A stretch of 64,000 nt of DNA from Roseiarcus sp963772555 (GCA_963772555.1 CAVYXQ010000011.1:1-64000), one strand, 5' to 3'. Numbered from the stretch's first letter, positions 8,309-17,659 are shown. The notes: generated from the letters alone by a model not told the origin. Program-made: numbers and translations.

Positions 8309-9877
8309 ATGTTCGACCGCCTCAATGTCGTCGCCGCCGGCGTCTTCGTCTTCTTCTTCGCGCTGGTCACCGTGCTCGGTTTCGTCGCCGCGCGCTGGAA
8401 GGCCGCCGACCTCAATCACATTCATGAATGGGGTCTCGGCGGCCGCCGCTTCGGCCCCTGGATCACCTGGTTCCTGCTCGGCGGCGATCTCTACACCGCC
8501 TATACCGTCATCGCGATTCCATCGGTCGTCTACGCTATCGGCGCCTTCGGCTTCTTCGCCGTGCCCTATACGATCATCATCTACCCCTTTCTCTATCTCA
8601 CCCTTCCGAGGCTCTGGGCGGTTTCACACCGGCACGGCTATATCACCGCCGGCGATTTCATCCTCGGGCGTTACGGCAACCGCTGGCTCGAACTCGCGGT
8701 GGCGCTGACCGGCATCCTTGCGACGATGCCGTATATCGCGTTGCAGCTCGTCGGTCTGGAGAAAGTCATCGGCGCCCTCGGCGTTTCGGGCGAAGGATGG
8801 GCGAGCCACGCGCCGCTCACGCTCGCGTTCGTCATTCTTGCGCTTTACACCTACAGGAGCGGGCTCCGCGCCCCGGCGATGATCGCCTTCGTCAAGGACG
8901 CGATGATTTACGTCTTCATCATCGCCGCGGTCGTCGTCATTCCCTATCAGCTCGGCGGCTTCGGCAAGATTTTCAGCGCCGCGGAGGCCGCCTATGCGGC
9001 GAAGGTCGCGGCCAAGGCCGTGCCGGCCGCGGGTCTCACGCTGGCGCCGGGGCAGATCGGCCCCTATGTGACGCTGGCGATCGGCTCGGCGATGGCGCTC
9101 TTCATGTATCCGCATGCGCTGACCGGCGCGCTTGCCGCCTCGAGCGGTCGGGCGATTCGCCAGAACACCATGACGCTGCCGGCCTATTCGCTCGTGCTCG
9201 GGCTCATCGCGCTCCTCGGCATGATGGCGATCGCGGCCGGGATCAAGGTGACAAACCCTCAGGATGCGGTGCCGCAACTCGTGCTTCGGGCCTTCCCGGA
9301 CTGGTTCGCCGGCTTCTGCTTCGCGGCGATTGCGCTCGGCGCCCTGGTCCCAGCCGCGGTGATGTCGATCGGCGCGGCCAACACCTTCACCCGCAACGTG
9401 TGGAAGCCCTTTATCCATCCTGAAATGACTGCGCGGGAGGAAGCGGTTCTCGCCAAGCTCGTGTCGCTGATCGTCAAGATCGGCGCGCTGATGGTGATCT
9501 TCTTCATGCCGACGCGGTTCGCGCTCGACCTGCAGCTCCTCGGCGGCGTCTGGATGGTCCAGATCTTCCCGGCGATGATATTCGGCCTCTTCACCCGCTG
9601 GTTCAGCGGAACCGCGCTTCTGATCGGCTGGGCGGTCGGCATGGTCATCGGCGCCGCCCTCTCCTGGGGAGATAAGGCCTGGACACCGATCCACGCCCTC
9701 AAATGGGACATGCCCTGGATCGGGCATATTGACACCGGGCTCGGCTTCGCGGCCTACAACGGGCTCACCGCCGTTCTGGCGAATATCGCGGTCGCGGTCC
9801 TGCTTTCGCTGGCGATCCGTTCGAACGCGCCCGACGAGACGTCGCCGAAGGACTACGACGACCGCGCCTACGCCTGA
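8309..9877 (+). CDS. Sodium:solute symporter family transporter (monocarboxylate type)
   Basis: Inner-membrane secondary transporter of the SSS family, 522 aa with about 13 hydrophobic segments. N-terminal features are GLGGRRFGPWITWFLLGGDL and YTAYTVIAIPSVVYAIGAFG; LWAVSHRHGYITAGDFILG and a conserved YRSGLRAPAMIAFVKD loop follow. This pattern resembles the MctP-type lactate/pyruvate/alanine transporters of rhizobia, but substrate assignment by eye is unsafe. It is translated immediately after the DUF3311 gene. The polar C-tail (DETSPKDYDDRAYA) is typical. It converges with the TRAP binding-protein gene 17 bp away. Confidence 0.92.
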   Translation: MFDRLNVVAAGVFVFFFALVTVLGFVAARWKAADLNHIHEWGLGGRRFGPWITWFLLGGDLYTAYTVIAIPSVVYAIGAFGFFAVPYTIIIYPFLYLTLPRLWAVSHRHGYITAGDFILGRYGNRWLELAVALTGILATMPYIALQLVGLEKVIGALGVSGEGWASHAPLTLAFVILALYTYRSGLRAPAMIAFVKDAMIYVFIIAAVVVIPYQLGGFGKIFSAAEAAYAAKVAAKAVPAAGLTLAPGQIGPYVTLAIGSAMALFMYPHALTGALAASSGRAIRQNTMTLPAYSLVLGLIALLGMMAIAAGIKVTNPQDAVPQLVLRAFPDWFAGFCFAAIALGALVPAAVMSIGAANTFTRNVWKPFIHPEMTAREEAVLAKLVSLIVKIGALMVIFFMPTRFALDLQLLGGVWMVQIFPAMIFGLFTRWFSGTALLIGWAVGMVIGAALSWGDKAWTPIHALKWDMPWIGHIDTGLGFAAYNGLTAVLANIAVAVLLSLAIRSNAPDETSPKDYDDRAYA

Positions 9878-9894
9878 GCAGGCAAGGCTTGCGG

Positions 9895-11007
9895 TCAGCC
9901 TTTGGCGCGACGCTCGCGGATCATGAAATTGTCGAAAGAATATTCCGCCACCTGCCACCACAGATATTCGTCGGCGCGGAACGCCGAGTACGAGTCGGAG
10001 ATCGCCTTGAACTTCGCATTCTGCTGGCAGAGCTCATTGTAAAGGTCATTTGTAGTCTTGAAGCATGCTTCCAGAATTTCTTGGGGGAAGAGTCGAAGCT
10101 GCGCGCCTCCGACTACCAGCCGCTTCAACGCGCCGGGGTTCGCAGCGTCGTATTTGGCGCGGACCGAATCGTTGGCGAGCGCCGCTGCCGCGCGTAGCGC
10201 CGCTTGGTAGGATTTGGGCAAGGCGGAAAGCTTCTCCTTCGACACGACGAGATGCAGTTGCATGTCGCCTTTCCACCAGCCCGGATAATAATAGTAGGGA
10301 GCGACTTTGGAGATCGCCCCAGCCGCGCCGCCGAACTTCTCGTCGTCGTACGGGCCGACCCATTCGAAGGCGTCGAGCGTTCCGTTCGCCAGCGCCTCGA
10401 TGATCTTGTCCTTCGGCAGGCTGACTACGGTGGCGCCCCGGGTCTCGAACACCTTTCCGGCAAAGCCGCCGATCCGGACCTTCATGCCGGTCAATTCCCC
10501 AACGTTGCGCACTTCCTTGCGGAACCAGCCTGCCATTTGGCCGCCGGTGTCGCCCATCGGCATGGCGCTCAAGCCCCGATCCGCGAGAAGACCGTCTATC
10601 AGCGCGCTTCCCCCGCCGATCTCGAGCCAGGCGGCGTGCTGTCGGGCGTTCATGCCGAATGGCGCGCCGGAACCGAACAGATAGGCGGGGTCCTTGGTCC
10701 AGGAATAGGAAAGCACGGTGTGGGCGCACTCCGCCTTGCCCCCGGCGACGGCATCGAGCGCGTCGAGCGCGCCGGCAATGTCGCCCGCGGGACGAATGGT
10801 GACGATGAACTGTCCGTCGGTCATGTCCGACAGCGCCGCAGCGAAAGTCTCGGCGCCGCCGTAGAGAAAATCGAACCCCGGCTGGAATGCGGAGGTCAAA
10901 GTCCAGCGCGTCTCCGGCGACGACTCCGCCAGAGCGGGGGCGGCGAGCGTAGCGCCTGCGGCTACGATGCCGGCGCGGGTCATGAACTGTCGCCTCGAAG
11001 CCGGCAT
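9895..11007 (-). CDS. TRAP transporter solute-binding protein, DctP family, Tat-exported
   Basis: Periplasmic receptor, 370 aa. The N-terminus MPASRRQFMTRAGIVAAGAT has a twin-arginine motif (SRRQFM) followed by a hydrophobic core and cleavage near ALAES, so export by the Tat route is likely. DctP-type features are TLTSAFQPGFDFLYGG, the binding-site region MKVRIGGFAGKVFETRGATV near residue 180 and DAFEWVGPYDDEKFG. The start ATG 11005-11007 fits the signal peptide. No genes for the membrane subunits DctQ or DctM lie nearby, so it is an orphan receptor. It may serve a TRAP system elsewhere or another role. Confidence 0.88.
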   Translation of the reverse strand: MPASRRQFMTRAGIVAAGATLAAPALAESSPETRWTLTSAFQPGFDFLYGGAETFAAALSDMTDGQFIVTIRPAGDIAGALDALDAVAGGKAECAHTVLSYSWTKDPAYLFGSGAPFGMNARQHAAWLEIGGGSALIDGLLADRGLSAMPMGDTGGQMAGWFRKEVRNVGELTGMKVRIGGFAGKVFETRGATVVSLPKDKIIEALANGTLDAFEWVGPYDDEKFGGAAGAISKVAPYYYYPGWWKGDMQLHLVVSKEKLSALPKSYQAALRAAAALANDSVRAKYDAANPGALKRLVVGGAQLRLFPQEILEACFKTTNDLYNELCQQNAKFKAISDSYSAFRADEYLWWQVAEYSFDNFMIRERRAKG

Positions 11008-11123
11008 TGGCGTTCCTCTCGTCGATATCCTTCGCCGCACCGTTATAGGATGCGGCCGAGCGAAAATGCGGCCTGGCCGGGGATTTGCCAAGGCGGGAAT
11101 GCGCTGCCATTCGGCAACCCGTT

Positions 11124-11951
11124 TCAGACGCCTAGCTCCCTCGCCAACGCCCTCATGTCCAGCCAGGCCAGTCGCTTCTGCGCCGGCTGCCGCAACAGAT
11201 AGGCCGGATGAAACGTTGCGAGCGACCGCAGAATCCTCCCGTCATCGCAGCGATAGTCGAACCAGGTCCCGCGAACCCGCGTGATTCCCTCCTTCACGCC
11301 GAGCAAAGTTTGCGCCGACGAGGCGCCGAGGCAAACGAGAATCTCCGGCGCGGCCAGCTCGATCTGGCGTTTGATGAACGGCAGGCACACCTGCGTCTCC
11401 TGCGGCGTCGGCGTGCGGTTGCCGGGCGGCCGCCAGGGGACGACATTGGCGATATAGACCCTTCCCCGATCGAGGCCGATCGCTTTCAGCATTCGGTCGA
11501 GCAATTGTCCGGCGCGACCGACGAACGGCCGTCCGATGCGGTCCTCGTCGCCGCCCGGCGCCTCGCCGACCAACATGACCCGCGAGCCGGGCGTCCCGTC
11601 AGCGAATACAAGCTGGGTCGCGGTCCGCTTGAGGCCGCAGCCCTCGAACGCCTCGAGACAGGACCGCAGCGCCGCAAGGTCCGGAGCCGACGCGGCGATG
11701 TCGCGGGCGACCGCGTCGCCGGCCGGAGGGACCGCAGGTTGGAGCGCCGCCGCTGCGGGGGCAATTGGATCCGGCGAGGTCGCGGAGCTCCGTTGCGCCG
11801 GCGATCGAAGCGCGCCCTGCGGCGACGCGAGGGATTCGAGAAAGCGGTTGCGCGGCGCCTCCCCGACGGCGAGATCGACGCCGGCCTCAGACCACCAGCG
11901 CAGCGCCGCAGCCGCTTCGGCCGCATCCAGGTCCGGCGGTCGCATTTTCAT
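11124..11951 (-). CDS. Uracil-DNA glycosylase, family 4-like
   Basis: Removes uracil from DNA in base-excision repair; 275 aa. The family signature is VMLVGEAPGGDEDRIGRPFV followed by GRAGQLLDRML, near residue 130. NVVPWRPPGNRTPTPQE comes next, and the C-terminal motif FHPAYLLRQP is present. Four cysteines could hold the 4Fe-4S cluster of this family: the pair in SCLEAFEGC, and those in VCLPFIKRQ and ILVCLGASS. The first ~90 residues are alanine/proline-rich linker. I chose ATG 11949-11951; the open frame runs on upstream without recognisable sequence. The 5' leader contains a strong inverted repeat at 11988-12015. Confidence 0.88.
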   Translation of the reverse strand: MKMRPPDLDAAEAAAALRWWSEAGVDLAVGEAPRNRFLESLASPQGALRSPAQRSSATSPDPIAPAAAALQPAVPPAGDAVARDIAASAPDLAALRSCLEAFEGCGLKRTATQLVFADGTPGSRVMLVGEAPGGDEDRIGRPFVGRAGQLLDRMLKAIGLDRGRVYIANVVPWRPPGNRTPTPQETQVCLPFIKRQIELAAPEILVCLGASSAQTLLGVKEGITRVRGTWFDYRCDDGRILRSLATFHPAYLLRQPAQKRLAWLDMRALARELGV

Positions 11952-11987
11952 TTTGCCGGCCGATCCGATTTCAACGCCTCTCCCCTG

Positions 11988-12015
11988 TTGCCCTTGCGCG
12001 AGCGCGCAAGGGCAA
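11988..12015. promoter_or_regulatory. Perfect 13-bp inverted repeat between UDG and ETF-QO genes
   Basis: TTGCCCTTGCGCG, a 2-nt spacer, then CGCGCAAGGGCAA. The arms match perfectly. The site lies in the divergent intergenic region, 37 bp upstream of the glycosylase start and 117 bp upstream of the ETF-QO start. It has no T-run, so it is more likely an operator or a leader hairpin than a terminator. The regulator is unknown. Confidence 0.6.
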
Positions 12016-12132
12016 ACTAGCATGGCGCTCCGGAGGCCGCACGGACCAACATGGCCGGTCATTGATAGTCTAGGATTGCCCCTTGTCGTTACGCCTTGAA
12101 ACCTGACCCTGAAAGACTGAATCGAAACGCCA

Positions 12133-13809
12133 ATGACAGACGCATCCGCGCTACCGCCCCGCGAGTCGATGGAATACGACGTCGTCGTCGTCGGGGCCGG
12201 CCCGGCAGGGCTGGCGGCGGCCATTCGGCTGAAGGCGTTGGACGCGGATCGGTCGGTGGTGCTGGTGGAAAAGGGCTCGGCGGTTGGCGCGCACATCCTT
12301 TCGGGCGCCGTCATCGACCCGATCGGCCTTGATCGTCTCGTTCCCGACTGGCGAGCCGATCTGGAATGCCCGCTGAAGACGCAGGTCAAGGAAGACCGCT
12401 TCTATTTCCTCTCCGGGACGAGAAGCACTCGCCTGCCGAACTGGCCGATGCCGCGGCTGATGGACAATCACGGCAATTTCATCGGCTCGCTCGGGGCCCT
12501 GACGCGCTGGCTCGCGGCAAAAGCGGAAAGCCTCGGCGTCGAAATCTATCCGGGCTTCGCCGCGACCGAGCTTCTCTTCGGCGACAAGGGCGAGGTCGTC
12601 GGCATCGCAACCGGCGATATGGGAGTGGGCCGCGACGGCAAACCCAAGCCGAGTTTTTCCCGCGGGATGGAGCTCAGAGGGAAATACGTGCTCCTGGCCG
12701 AGGGCGCGCGCGGTTCGCTGTCGAAAGAGGCGATCCGCCGATTCGGTCTGGACGCGGCAAGCGGGCCGCAGAAATATGGCATCGGCCTTAAGGAGCTCTG
12801 GCAGGTCCAGGCCGAAAAGTTCTCTCAGGGCCTCGTCATGCATACGTTCGGCTGGCCGCTATCGGGCGGAGCTACCGGCGGATCGTTCCTTTATCAATAT
12901 GACGATCGACTGGTTTCGGTCGGCTTTGTCGTGCATCTGAATTATGACAATCCCTATCTGTCGCCGTTCGACGAGTTCCAGCGGTTCAAGACCCACCCGC
13001 TCATCCGCGACACGCTGACCAGCGGCAAACGGTTGGCCTACGGCGCGCGCGTGATCGCCTCAGGGGGATGGTACTCGGTTCCGAAGCTCATCTTTCCGGG
13101 CGGAGCGCTGATCGGCTGCGCCGCAGGATTCGTCAATCTGGCCAGGATCAAGGGCTCGCACAACGCGATCCTCTCGGGGATGCTCGCGGCAGAGGCCGTC
13201 CACGAAGCTCTCGCCGCCGGCCGCGCCAACGACGAACTGTCGGCCTACGAAGATTCATGGCGCGGCTCCGACATCGGCCGCGACCTCTACCGGGTTCGCA
13301 ACGTCAAGGGGCTATGGTCCCGGTTCGGTCTTCCTGTCGGCGTCGGCCTCGGGGGGCTGGACATGTGGACCCATCAGCTGTTCGGCGGGTCGATGTTCGG
13401 CACGGTTAAGCAGGCGAAGCCGGACAGCGCAACCCTGAAACCGATCGCCGAGGCGGCGCCGATCCCATACCCCAAGCCGGACGGCGTCATCAGCTTCGAC
13501 AAGGCTTCGTCCGTCTTCCTGTCAAACACGAACCACGAGGAGGATCAGCCCATCCACTTGCGGCTGATCGACCCGACGATCCCGATCCGCGAGAATCTGC
13601 CGCGCTACGGGGAACCCGCCCGCCTCTATTGTCCCGCGGGTGTGTACGAGGTGGTTTACGACGACGAAACGCGCCACGCCGCCCCCCGTTTCGTCATCAA
13701 TGCCCAGAATTGCGTTCATTGCAAAACCTGCGACATTAAGGATCCAGCGCAGAATATCGTCTGGACTCCGCCGGAGGGCGGAGGCGGCCCGAACTATCCG
13801 GACATGTGA
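12133..13809 (+). CDS. Electron transfer flavoprotein-ubiquinone oxidoreductase
   Basis: Passes electrons from ETF (acyl-CoA and amine dehydrogenases) to ubiquinone at the inner membrane; 558 aa. The N-terminal FAD site is VVVVGAGPAGLAAAIRL. EKGSAVGAHILSGAVIDP is a family hallmark, and GGWYSVPKLIFPGGALIGCA marks the second FAD-contact region near residue 320. The C-terminal ferredoxin-like domain holds the 4Fe-4S cysteines in RLYCPAGVYEV and NCVHCKTCDIKDPAQNI. Length and domain order are standard. ATG 12133 is the clear start. A possible weak terminator follows at 13817-13839. The TPR gene and ispE lie downstream, a common alphaproteobacterial order. Confidence 0.96.
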   Translation: MTDASALPPRESMEYDVVVVGAGPAGLAAAIRLKALDADRSVVLVEKGSAVGAHILSGAVIDPIGLDRLVPDWRADLECPLKTQVKEDRFYFLSGTRSTRLPNWPMPRLMDNHGNFIGSLGALTRWLAAKAESLGVEIYPGFAATELLFGDKGEVVGIATGDMGVGRDGKPKPSFSRGMELRGKYVLLAEGARGSLSKEAIRRFGLDAASGPQKYGIGLKELWQVQAEKFSQGLVMHTFGWPLSGGATGGSFLYQYDDRLVSVGFVVHLNYDNPYLSPFDEFQRFKTHPLIRDTLTSGKRLAYGARVIASGGWYSVPKLIFPGGALIGCAAGFVNLARIKGSHNAILSGMLAAEAVHEALAAGRANDELSAYEDSWRGSDIGRDLYRVRNVKGLWSRFGLPVGVGLGGLDMWTHQLFGGSMFGTVKQAKPDSATLKPIAEAAPIPYPKPDGVISFDKASSVFLSNTNHEEDQPIHLRLIDPTIPIRENLPRYGEPARLYCPAGVYEVVYDDETRHAAPRFVINAQNCVHCKTCDIKDPAQNIVWTPPEGGGGPNYPDM

Positions 13810-13816
13810 GCCATGA

Positions 13817-13839
13817 AGGGCGCAAATTCGCCCTGTTTT
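13817..13839 (+). terminator. Possible weak intrinsic terminator after ETF-QO
   Basis: A six-base-pair stem (AGGGCG/CGCCCT) with a six-base loop is followed by GTTTT. It starts 8 bp after the ETF-QO stop codon. The stem is short, so termination would be partial. Confidence 0.4.
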
Positions 13840-13903
13840 GCTGCCAGCAGCGGACTCGGGTGGGCGCCCGAGCCGGCGCCCGCGGGATGGAGAATTAACT
13901 GAC

Positions 13904-15652
13904 GTGACAAGCCAATGGAAAGTCTGGACGCTCTCGGCCTGTCTACTCGGCTCGGCCGTGATCGCGGCGCCCGCCGCGACAAGCACCGCCGCCGATCCCG
14001 GGCCGCCGTCGTCCGACCTCGCCCAGAGCCAGCCGGGCAACTATCTTGCCGCGCTCATCGCCAGCGCCGACCGCGACACCGCCTCGGCCGAACTCTACTA
14101 TCGCGAAGCCCTGCGGGTCGATCCTCGCAATGCCGATCTCCTCGAACGCGCCTTCGCCGCGGCTTTGTCGAACGGCGACGAGCAGGCGGCGGACACCCTG
14201 GCGGAGCGCCTTCTGGCGCGTGACCCGACCAACAGCCTTGCGCGCCTTGCGACCGCGGCGCACGCCATCGAGCAGGGACAGTACGCTGCGGCCCGCGCCC
14301 AGCTCTCCTCGGCCGACGGACGCTCGCGCGATGTCACATCGGCTTTCCTTTCCGCATGGTGCTATGCCGGCCAGTCGGACCTGCATCACGCGCTCGACGC
14401 TCTCGATCGCATTCGCGATCCCTCAGTCGCCGCCTTTCGCGACTATCACGGCGGCCTGATCGCCGACATGCTCGGAAACGCCACCGAGGCGCGCCGTCGG
14501 CTCAAATCCGCCTACGACGCCGACAAAAGCACGCTTCGTTTCGTCGACGCTTATGCCCGCTTCCTCGCTATGCATGGAGATGCGGACGGAGCCAAGAAGG
14601 TCTATGCGGAGTTTTCCGCCGCTGTTCCGCATCATCCGATCATCGAAGGCCAGCTGGCGATTCTGAACGCGGGTAAGCCGCTCGACGCGCTCGTCCATAA
14701 CGCTAGAGAGGGCGCCGCCGAGGTGCTTTACGGCCTTGGCGGCGCGGGGAGCCGTCAGGAGGGAGATGAGCTGCCGGCGCTGATCTATCTCCGCCTCTCG
14801 CTCTATCTGCGGCCTGCCGACGACCTCACCGAGGTGACGCTCGCCAACCTCTTCGAACAGATGAAGCGAAGCGACGAGGCTATGGCCGCCTATAAGGCGG
14901 TGCCCGAGACGTCGCCGCTGCGGGAGGACTCGGAGATCCAGATCGCGCTTGAGTACGACAGCATGGGCAAGACCGACGAGGCGATCCAACGGCTCCAGGC
15001 CATGGTGGCCGCGCGGCCGCATGACGTCGATGCGCTGAGCGCGCTCGCCGGGCTGCAGAGATCGGCGAAAAAGTACGTCGAGGCCGCCGCCACCTACGAT
15101 AAGGCGATCGCCGCAGTCGGCATTCCGCAGCGCGACAATTGGACGCTGTTTTATTTCCGCGGCATCTGTTTCGAGCGCAGCAAGCAGTGGCCAAAAGCCG
15201 AAGCGGACTTCAAAAAGGCGCTCGAGCTTTACCCCGATCAGCCTCTCGTGCTCAATTACCTCGGCTACTCATGGGTGGATCAGGGGATCAACCTCGAGGA
15301 AGCGTTCAAGATGCTGCGGCGCGCCGTCGAACTGAGGCCGAACGACGGCTATATCGTCGACAGCCTCGGGTGGGCCCATTACAAGCTCGGCCAGTACGCC
15401 GAGGCGACTCAGACGCTCGAGCGCGCCATCAGCCTGAAGCCGGCAGACCCGGTGCTCAACGATCATCTCGGCGACGCCTATTGGCAAGTCGACCGGCGGA
15501 TCGAGGCGCGATTTCAGTGGAACCACGCGCGTGACATGGGCCCCGAACCTGAAGATTTGCCGGCCATCCTGAAGAAGATCAAGATCGGCCTGCCCGAGAC
15601 GACCTCGAATCCGGCGATACCCGACGCGGTCAAGGCGCCAAGCGGCGGCTAG
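13904..15652 (+). CDS. Exported tetratricopeptide-repeat protein
   Basis: About 582 aa, mostly helical TPR repeats. I take GTG 13904 as start because it is preceded by GGATGGAG and gives a signal-peptide-like N-terminus (QWKVWTLSACLLGSAVIAAP). TTG 13838 upstream gives a longer but unconvincing N-terminus. TPR-like units are readable throughout: AELYYREALRVDPRNADLLE near residue 45, and VLNYLGYSWVDQGINLEEAF, DSLGWAHYKLGQYAEAT and LNDHLGDAYWQVDRRIEARF in the C-terminal 150 residues. Such proteins act as scaffolds in the envelope; the partner is unknown. It precedes ispE by 18 bp and is probably co-transcribed with it. Confidence 0.88.
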   Translation: MTSQWKVWTLSACLLGSAVIAAPAATSTAADPGPPSSDLAQSQPGNYLAALIASADRDTASAELYYREALRVDPRNADLLERAFAAALSNGDEQAADTLAERLLARDPTNSLARLATAAHAIEQGQYAAARAQLSSADGRSRDVTSAFLSAWCYAGQSDLHHALDALDRIRDPSVAAFRDYHGGLIADMLGNATEARRRLKSAYDADKSTLRFVDAYARFLAMHGDADGAKKVYAEFSAAVPHHPIIEGQLAILNAGKPLDALVHNAREGAAEVLYGLGGAGSRQEGDELPALIYLRLSLYLRPADDLTEVTLANLFEQMKRSDEAMAAYKAVPETSPLREDSEIQIALEYDSMGKTDEAIQRLQAMVAARPHDVDALSALAGLQRSAKKYVEAAATYDKAIAAVGIPQRDNWTLFYFRGICFERSKQWPKAEADFKKALELYPDQPLVLNYLGYSWVDQGINLEEAFKMLRRAVELRPNDGYIVDSLGWAHYKLGQYAEATQTLERAISLKPADPVLNDHLGDAYWQVDRRIEARFQWNHARDMGPEPEDLPAILKKIKIGLPETTSNPAIPDAVKAPSGG

Positions 15653-15670
15653 CCTTCGCGCCGGCCGCCG

Positions 15671-16537
15671 ATGCTTTGGTTGCGCGCGCCGGCCAAGGTC
15701 AATCTGACGTTGCACGTGATCGGGCGTCGGCCCGACGGGCTGCACGAGATCGAAAGCCTGGTGGCTTTCGGCGGGGTATGCGACTGGCTGGGTTATGCGC
15801 CGGCGCAGGGTCTCGAGCTCGAAGTCGAGGGGCCGAGCGCGCGCGAGTCCGGGCCAGTCGACGACAACCTGGTCTTGCGCGCGGCTCGCGCTCTCGAACG
15901 CCGTGTCCGGGGCTTGAGGCTCGGTCGCTTCCGGCTGATCAAGCGCCTTCCGGCAGCAGCTGGCCTCGGCGGCGGCTCCGCCGACGCGGCGGCCGCGTTG
16001 CGTGCGCTGGCGGACGTCAACGGCCTGTCGATCGAAGACGAACGGTTGCGCGCGGCGGCGCTCGACGCCGGTGCCGACGTGCCCGTCTGCCTCACCCCGC
16101 GTGCCCGCACGATGAGCGGGATCGGCGACCGGCTCGGACCGCTTATCGCATTTCCGCCGGTCTTCGCCGTCCTGGTCAATCCGCGCGTCGCCTCGCCGAC
16201 CCGCAAGGTCTTCGAGGCGTTGCGGCTCACGCCAGGTTCGCGTTTCGAAACTGACCAGAAGCGGCCAGCGGTGCCACACCCGGGCGATCCGCTCTGGCTG
16301 GATTGGATCGCCTTGGGCGGCAACGATCTGGAAGCGTGCGCGCTCACCGTCGCGCCCGAGATCGGCAATGTCCTGAAGGCGCTTTCCTCCCTGCCGGAGG
16401 CAAAAGCGACGCGCATGTCGGGATCGGGAGCGACCTGCTTCGCCCTTTTCGACAATCGCCGCAGCGCGGTCGACGCTCTCTGGCGAATCGCACGGGATCA
16501 TCCCCAGTGGTGGATCAGAGCGACCCTTCTGCGCTAG
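15671..16537 (+). CDS. ispE: 4-diphosphocytidyl-2-C-methyl-D-erythritol kinase
   Basis: Fourth enzyme of the MEP isoprenoid pathway; a GHMP kinase of 288 aa. The N-terminal substrate site is APAKVNLTLHVIGRRPDGLH (residues 7-26). The GHMP ATP-binding motif is PAAAGLGGGSADAAAAL near residue 97, and the C-terminal glycine loop is RMSGSGATCFALF. Length is normal and it ends WWIRATLLR. The stop codon TAG (16535-16537) is made of the TA target of an IS630 element plus the element's first base; the flank after the element also begins with G, so the pre-insertion stop would likewise have been TAG. The enzyme should therefore be intact. Confidence 0.96.
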   Translation: MLWLRAPAKVNLTLHVIGRRPDGLHEIESLVAFGGVCDWLGYAPAQGLELEVEGPSARESGPVDDNLVLRAARALERRVRGLRLGRFRLIKRLPAAAGLGGGSADAAAALRALADVNGLSIEDERLRAAALDAGADVPVCLTPRARTMSGIGDRLGPLIAFPPVFAVLVNPRVASPTRKVFEALRLTPGSRFETDQKRPAVPHPGDPLWLDWIALGGNDLEACALTVAPEIGNVLKALSSLPEAKATRMSGSGATCFALFDNRRSAVDALWRIARDHPQWWIRATLLR

Positions 16538-17659
16538 TACCCACTATCGCTGATCGTTGAGTCGTGATTCAAGGTTGCATGAGCAGCCTTTTGCAAGCGA
16601 CACCGATCGTATTGACGGCCGAGGAGCGGGCTGAGCTTGAGGGTATGGCGCGTTCGACCAAGTCGGAGCACCGCACGCGCTTCAAGGCGCGGATCGTGCT
16701 GATGGCCGCCGATGGCGCGGCGACGCGGGCGATTGGCCGGGCGCTCGGCTGTATCACCGGCACGGCGTCGAAATGGCGGGTTCGTTACGCGAAGGACCGA
16801 CTTCCCGGGTTTTCGGAAGTTGGCGATCGCGGGGCCGAGGCCAGATACGACAAGGAGACGGACCAGCGCATCCTGGCGGCGCTCGACGCTGCGCCGCCGG
16901 AAGGCTACGCAAACTGGACCGGGCCGCTGATCGCCAAGAGGCTTGGCGACGTTCACGTGCAATATGTTTGGCGTTTCCTGCGCGCGCAGAAGATCGACTT
17001 GTCGGGGCGCAAATCCTGGTGTCAGAGCAACGACCCGGAATTTGCGGCCAAGGCCGCCGAGATCGTCGGGCTCTACATGGCGCCGCCCGACCATGCGATC
17101 GTGCTCGCCGTCGACGAAAAACCGTCCATTCAGGCGCTCGAACGCGCGCAAGGCTATCTGAAGCTGCCCAATGGGCGCGCCATCACCGGCCAGTCGCACG
17201 ATTACAAACGCCATGGGACGACGACGCTGTTCGCCGCCCTCAACGTGGCGAGTGGCGAAGTCGTTGGCCGCCACTACAAGAGACGTCGGCGCGTCGAATT
17301 TCTCGACTTCATGAACAGGGTCATCGCCGCCTATCCGGAGCGCGAAATCCATGTCGTGCTCGACAATCTCTCCACCCACAAACCCAACCGCGACATGTGG
17401 CTCAAGCGCCACAAAAACGTGCATCTCCATTACACGCCGACGCACGCCTCCTGGCTCAGCCAGATCGAAATCTGGTTCTCGATCCTGACCGGGAAGTCGC
17501 TCAGCGGCGCCTCGTTCACCAGCGTCGAGCAACTCGTCGCCCACATCGACGCCTTCATCGCCGACTACAACCAAACCGCCAGACGCTTCGTCTGGACTAA
17601 ATCCGAGGTCCACCAAAAACGCCTCAAACCATGCTTCGCCGACCAATGATTCTGGGTAC
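16537..17659 (+). mobile_element. IS630-family insertion sequence, 1123 bp
   Basis: Bounded by imperfect terminal inverted repeats beginning GTACCCA: the left end from 16537 and the reverse complement of the right end from 17659 match at about 17 of the first 24 positions. It is flanked by TA on both sides (16535-16536 and 17660-17661), the target duplication expected of IS630 relatives. One transposase gene fills the element. It sits in the stop codon of ispE. Both ends and the open frame look complete, so it may still be mobile. Confidence 0.9.
16579..17649 (+). CDS. IS630 family transposase
   Basis: DDE transposase of about 356 aa. The N-terminal helix-turn-helix DNA-binding part includes RARIVLMAADG-type sequence (FKARIVLMAADGAATRAIGR) and a KWRVRYAKDRLPGF linker. 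The catalytic acidic residues are read in VLAVDEKPSIQALERAQ (first Asp), HVVLDNLSTHKPN (second Asp) and SWLSQIEIWFSIL (Glu). The C-terminal FIADYNQTARRFVWTK is standard. I chose ATG 16579; GTG 16564 would add five residues. No frameshift or stop interrupts it. Confidence 0.94.
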   Translation: MSSLLQATPIVLTAEERAELEGMARSTKSEHRTRFKARIVLMAADGAATRAIGRALGCITGTASKWRVRYAKDRLPGFSEVGDRGAEARYDKETDQRILAALDAAPPEGYANWTGPLIAKRLGDVHVQYVWRFLRAQKIDLSGRKSWCQSNDPEFAAKAAEIVGLYMAPPDHAIVLAVDEKPSIQALERAQGYLKLPNGRAITGQSHDYKRHGTTTLFAALNVASGEVVGRHYKRRRRVEFLDFMNRVIAAYPEREIHVVLDNLSTHKPNRDMWLKRHKNVHLHYTPTHASWLSQIEIWFSILTGKSLSGASFTSVEQLVAHIDAFIADYNQTARRFVWTKSEVHQKRLKPCFADQ

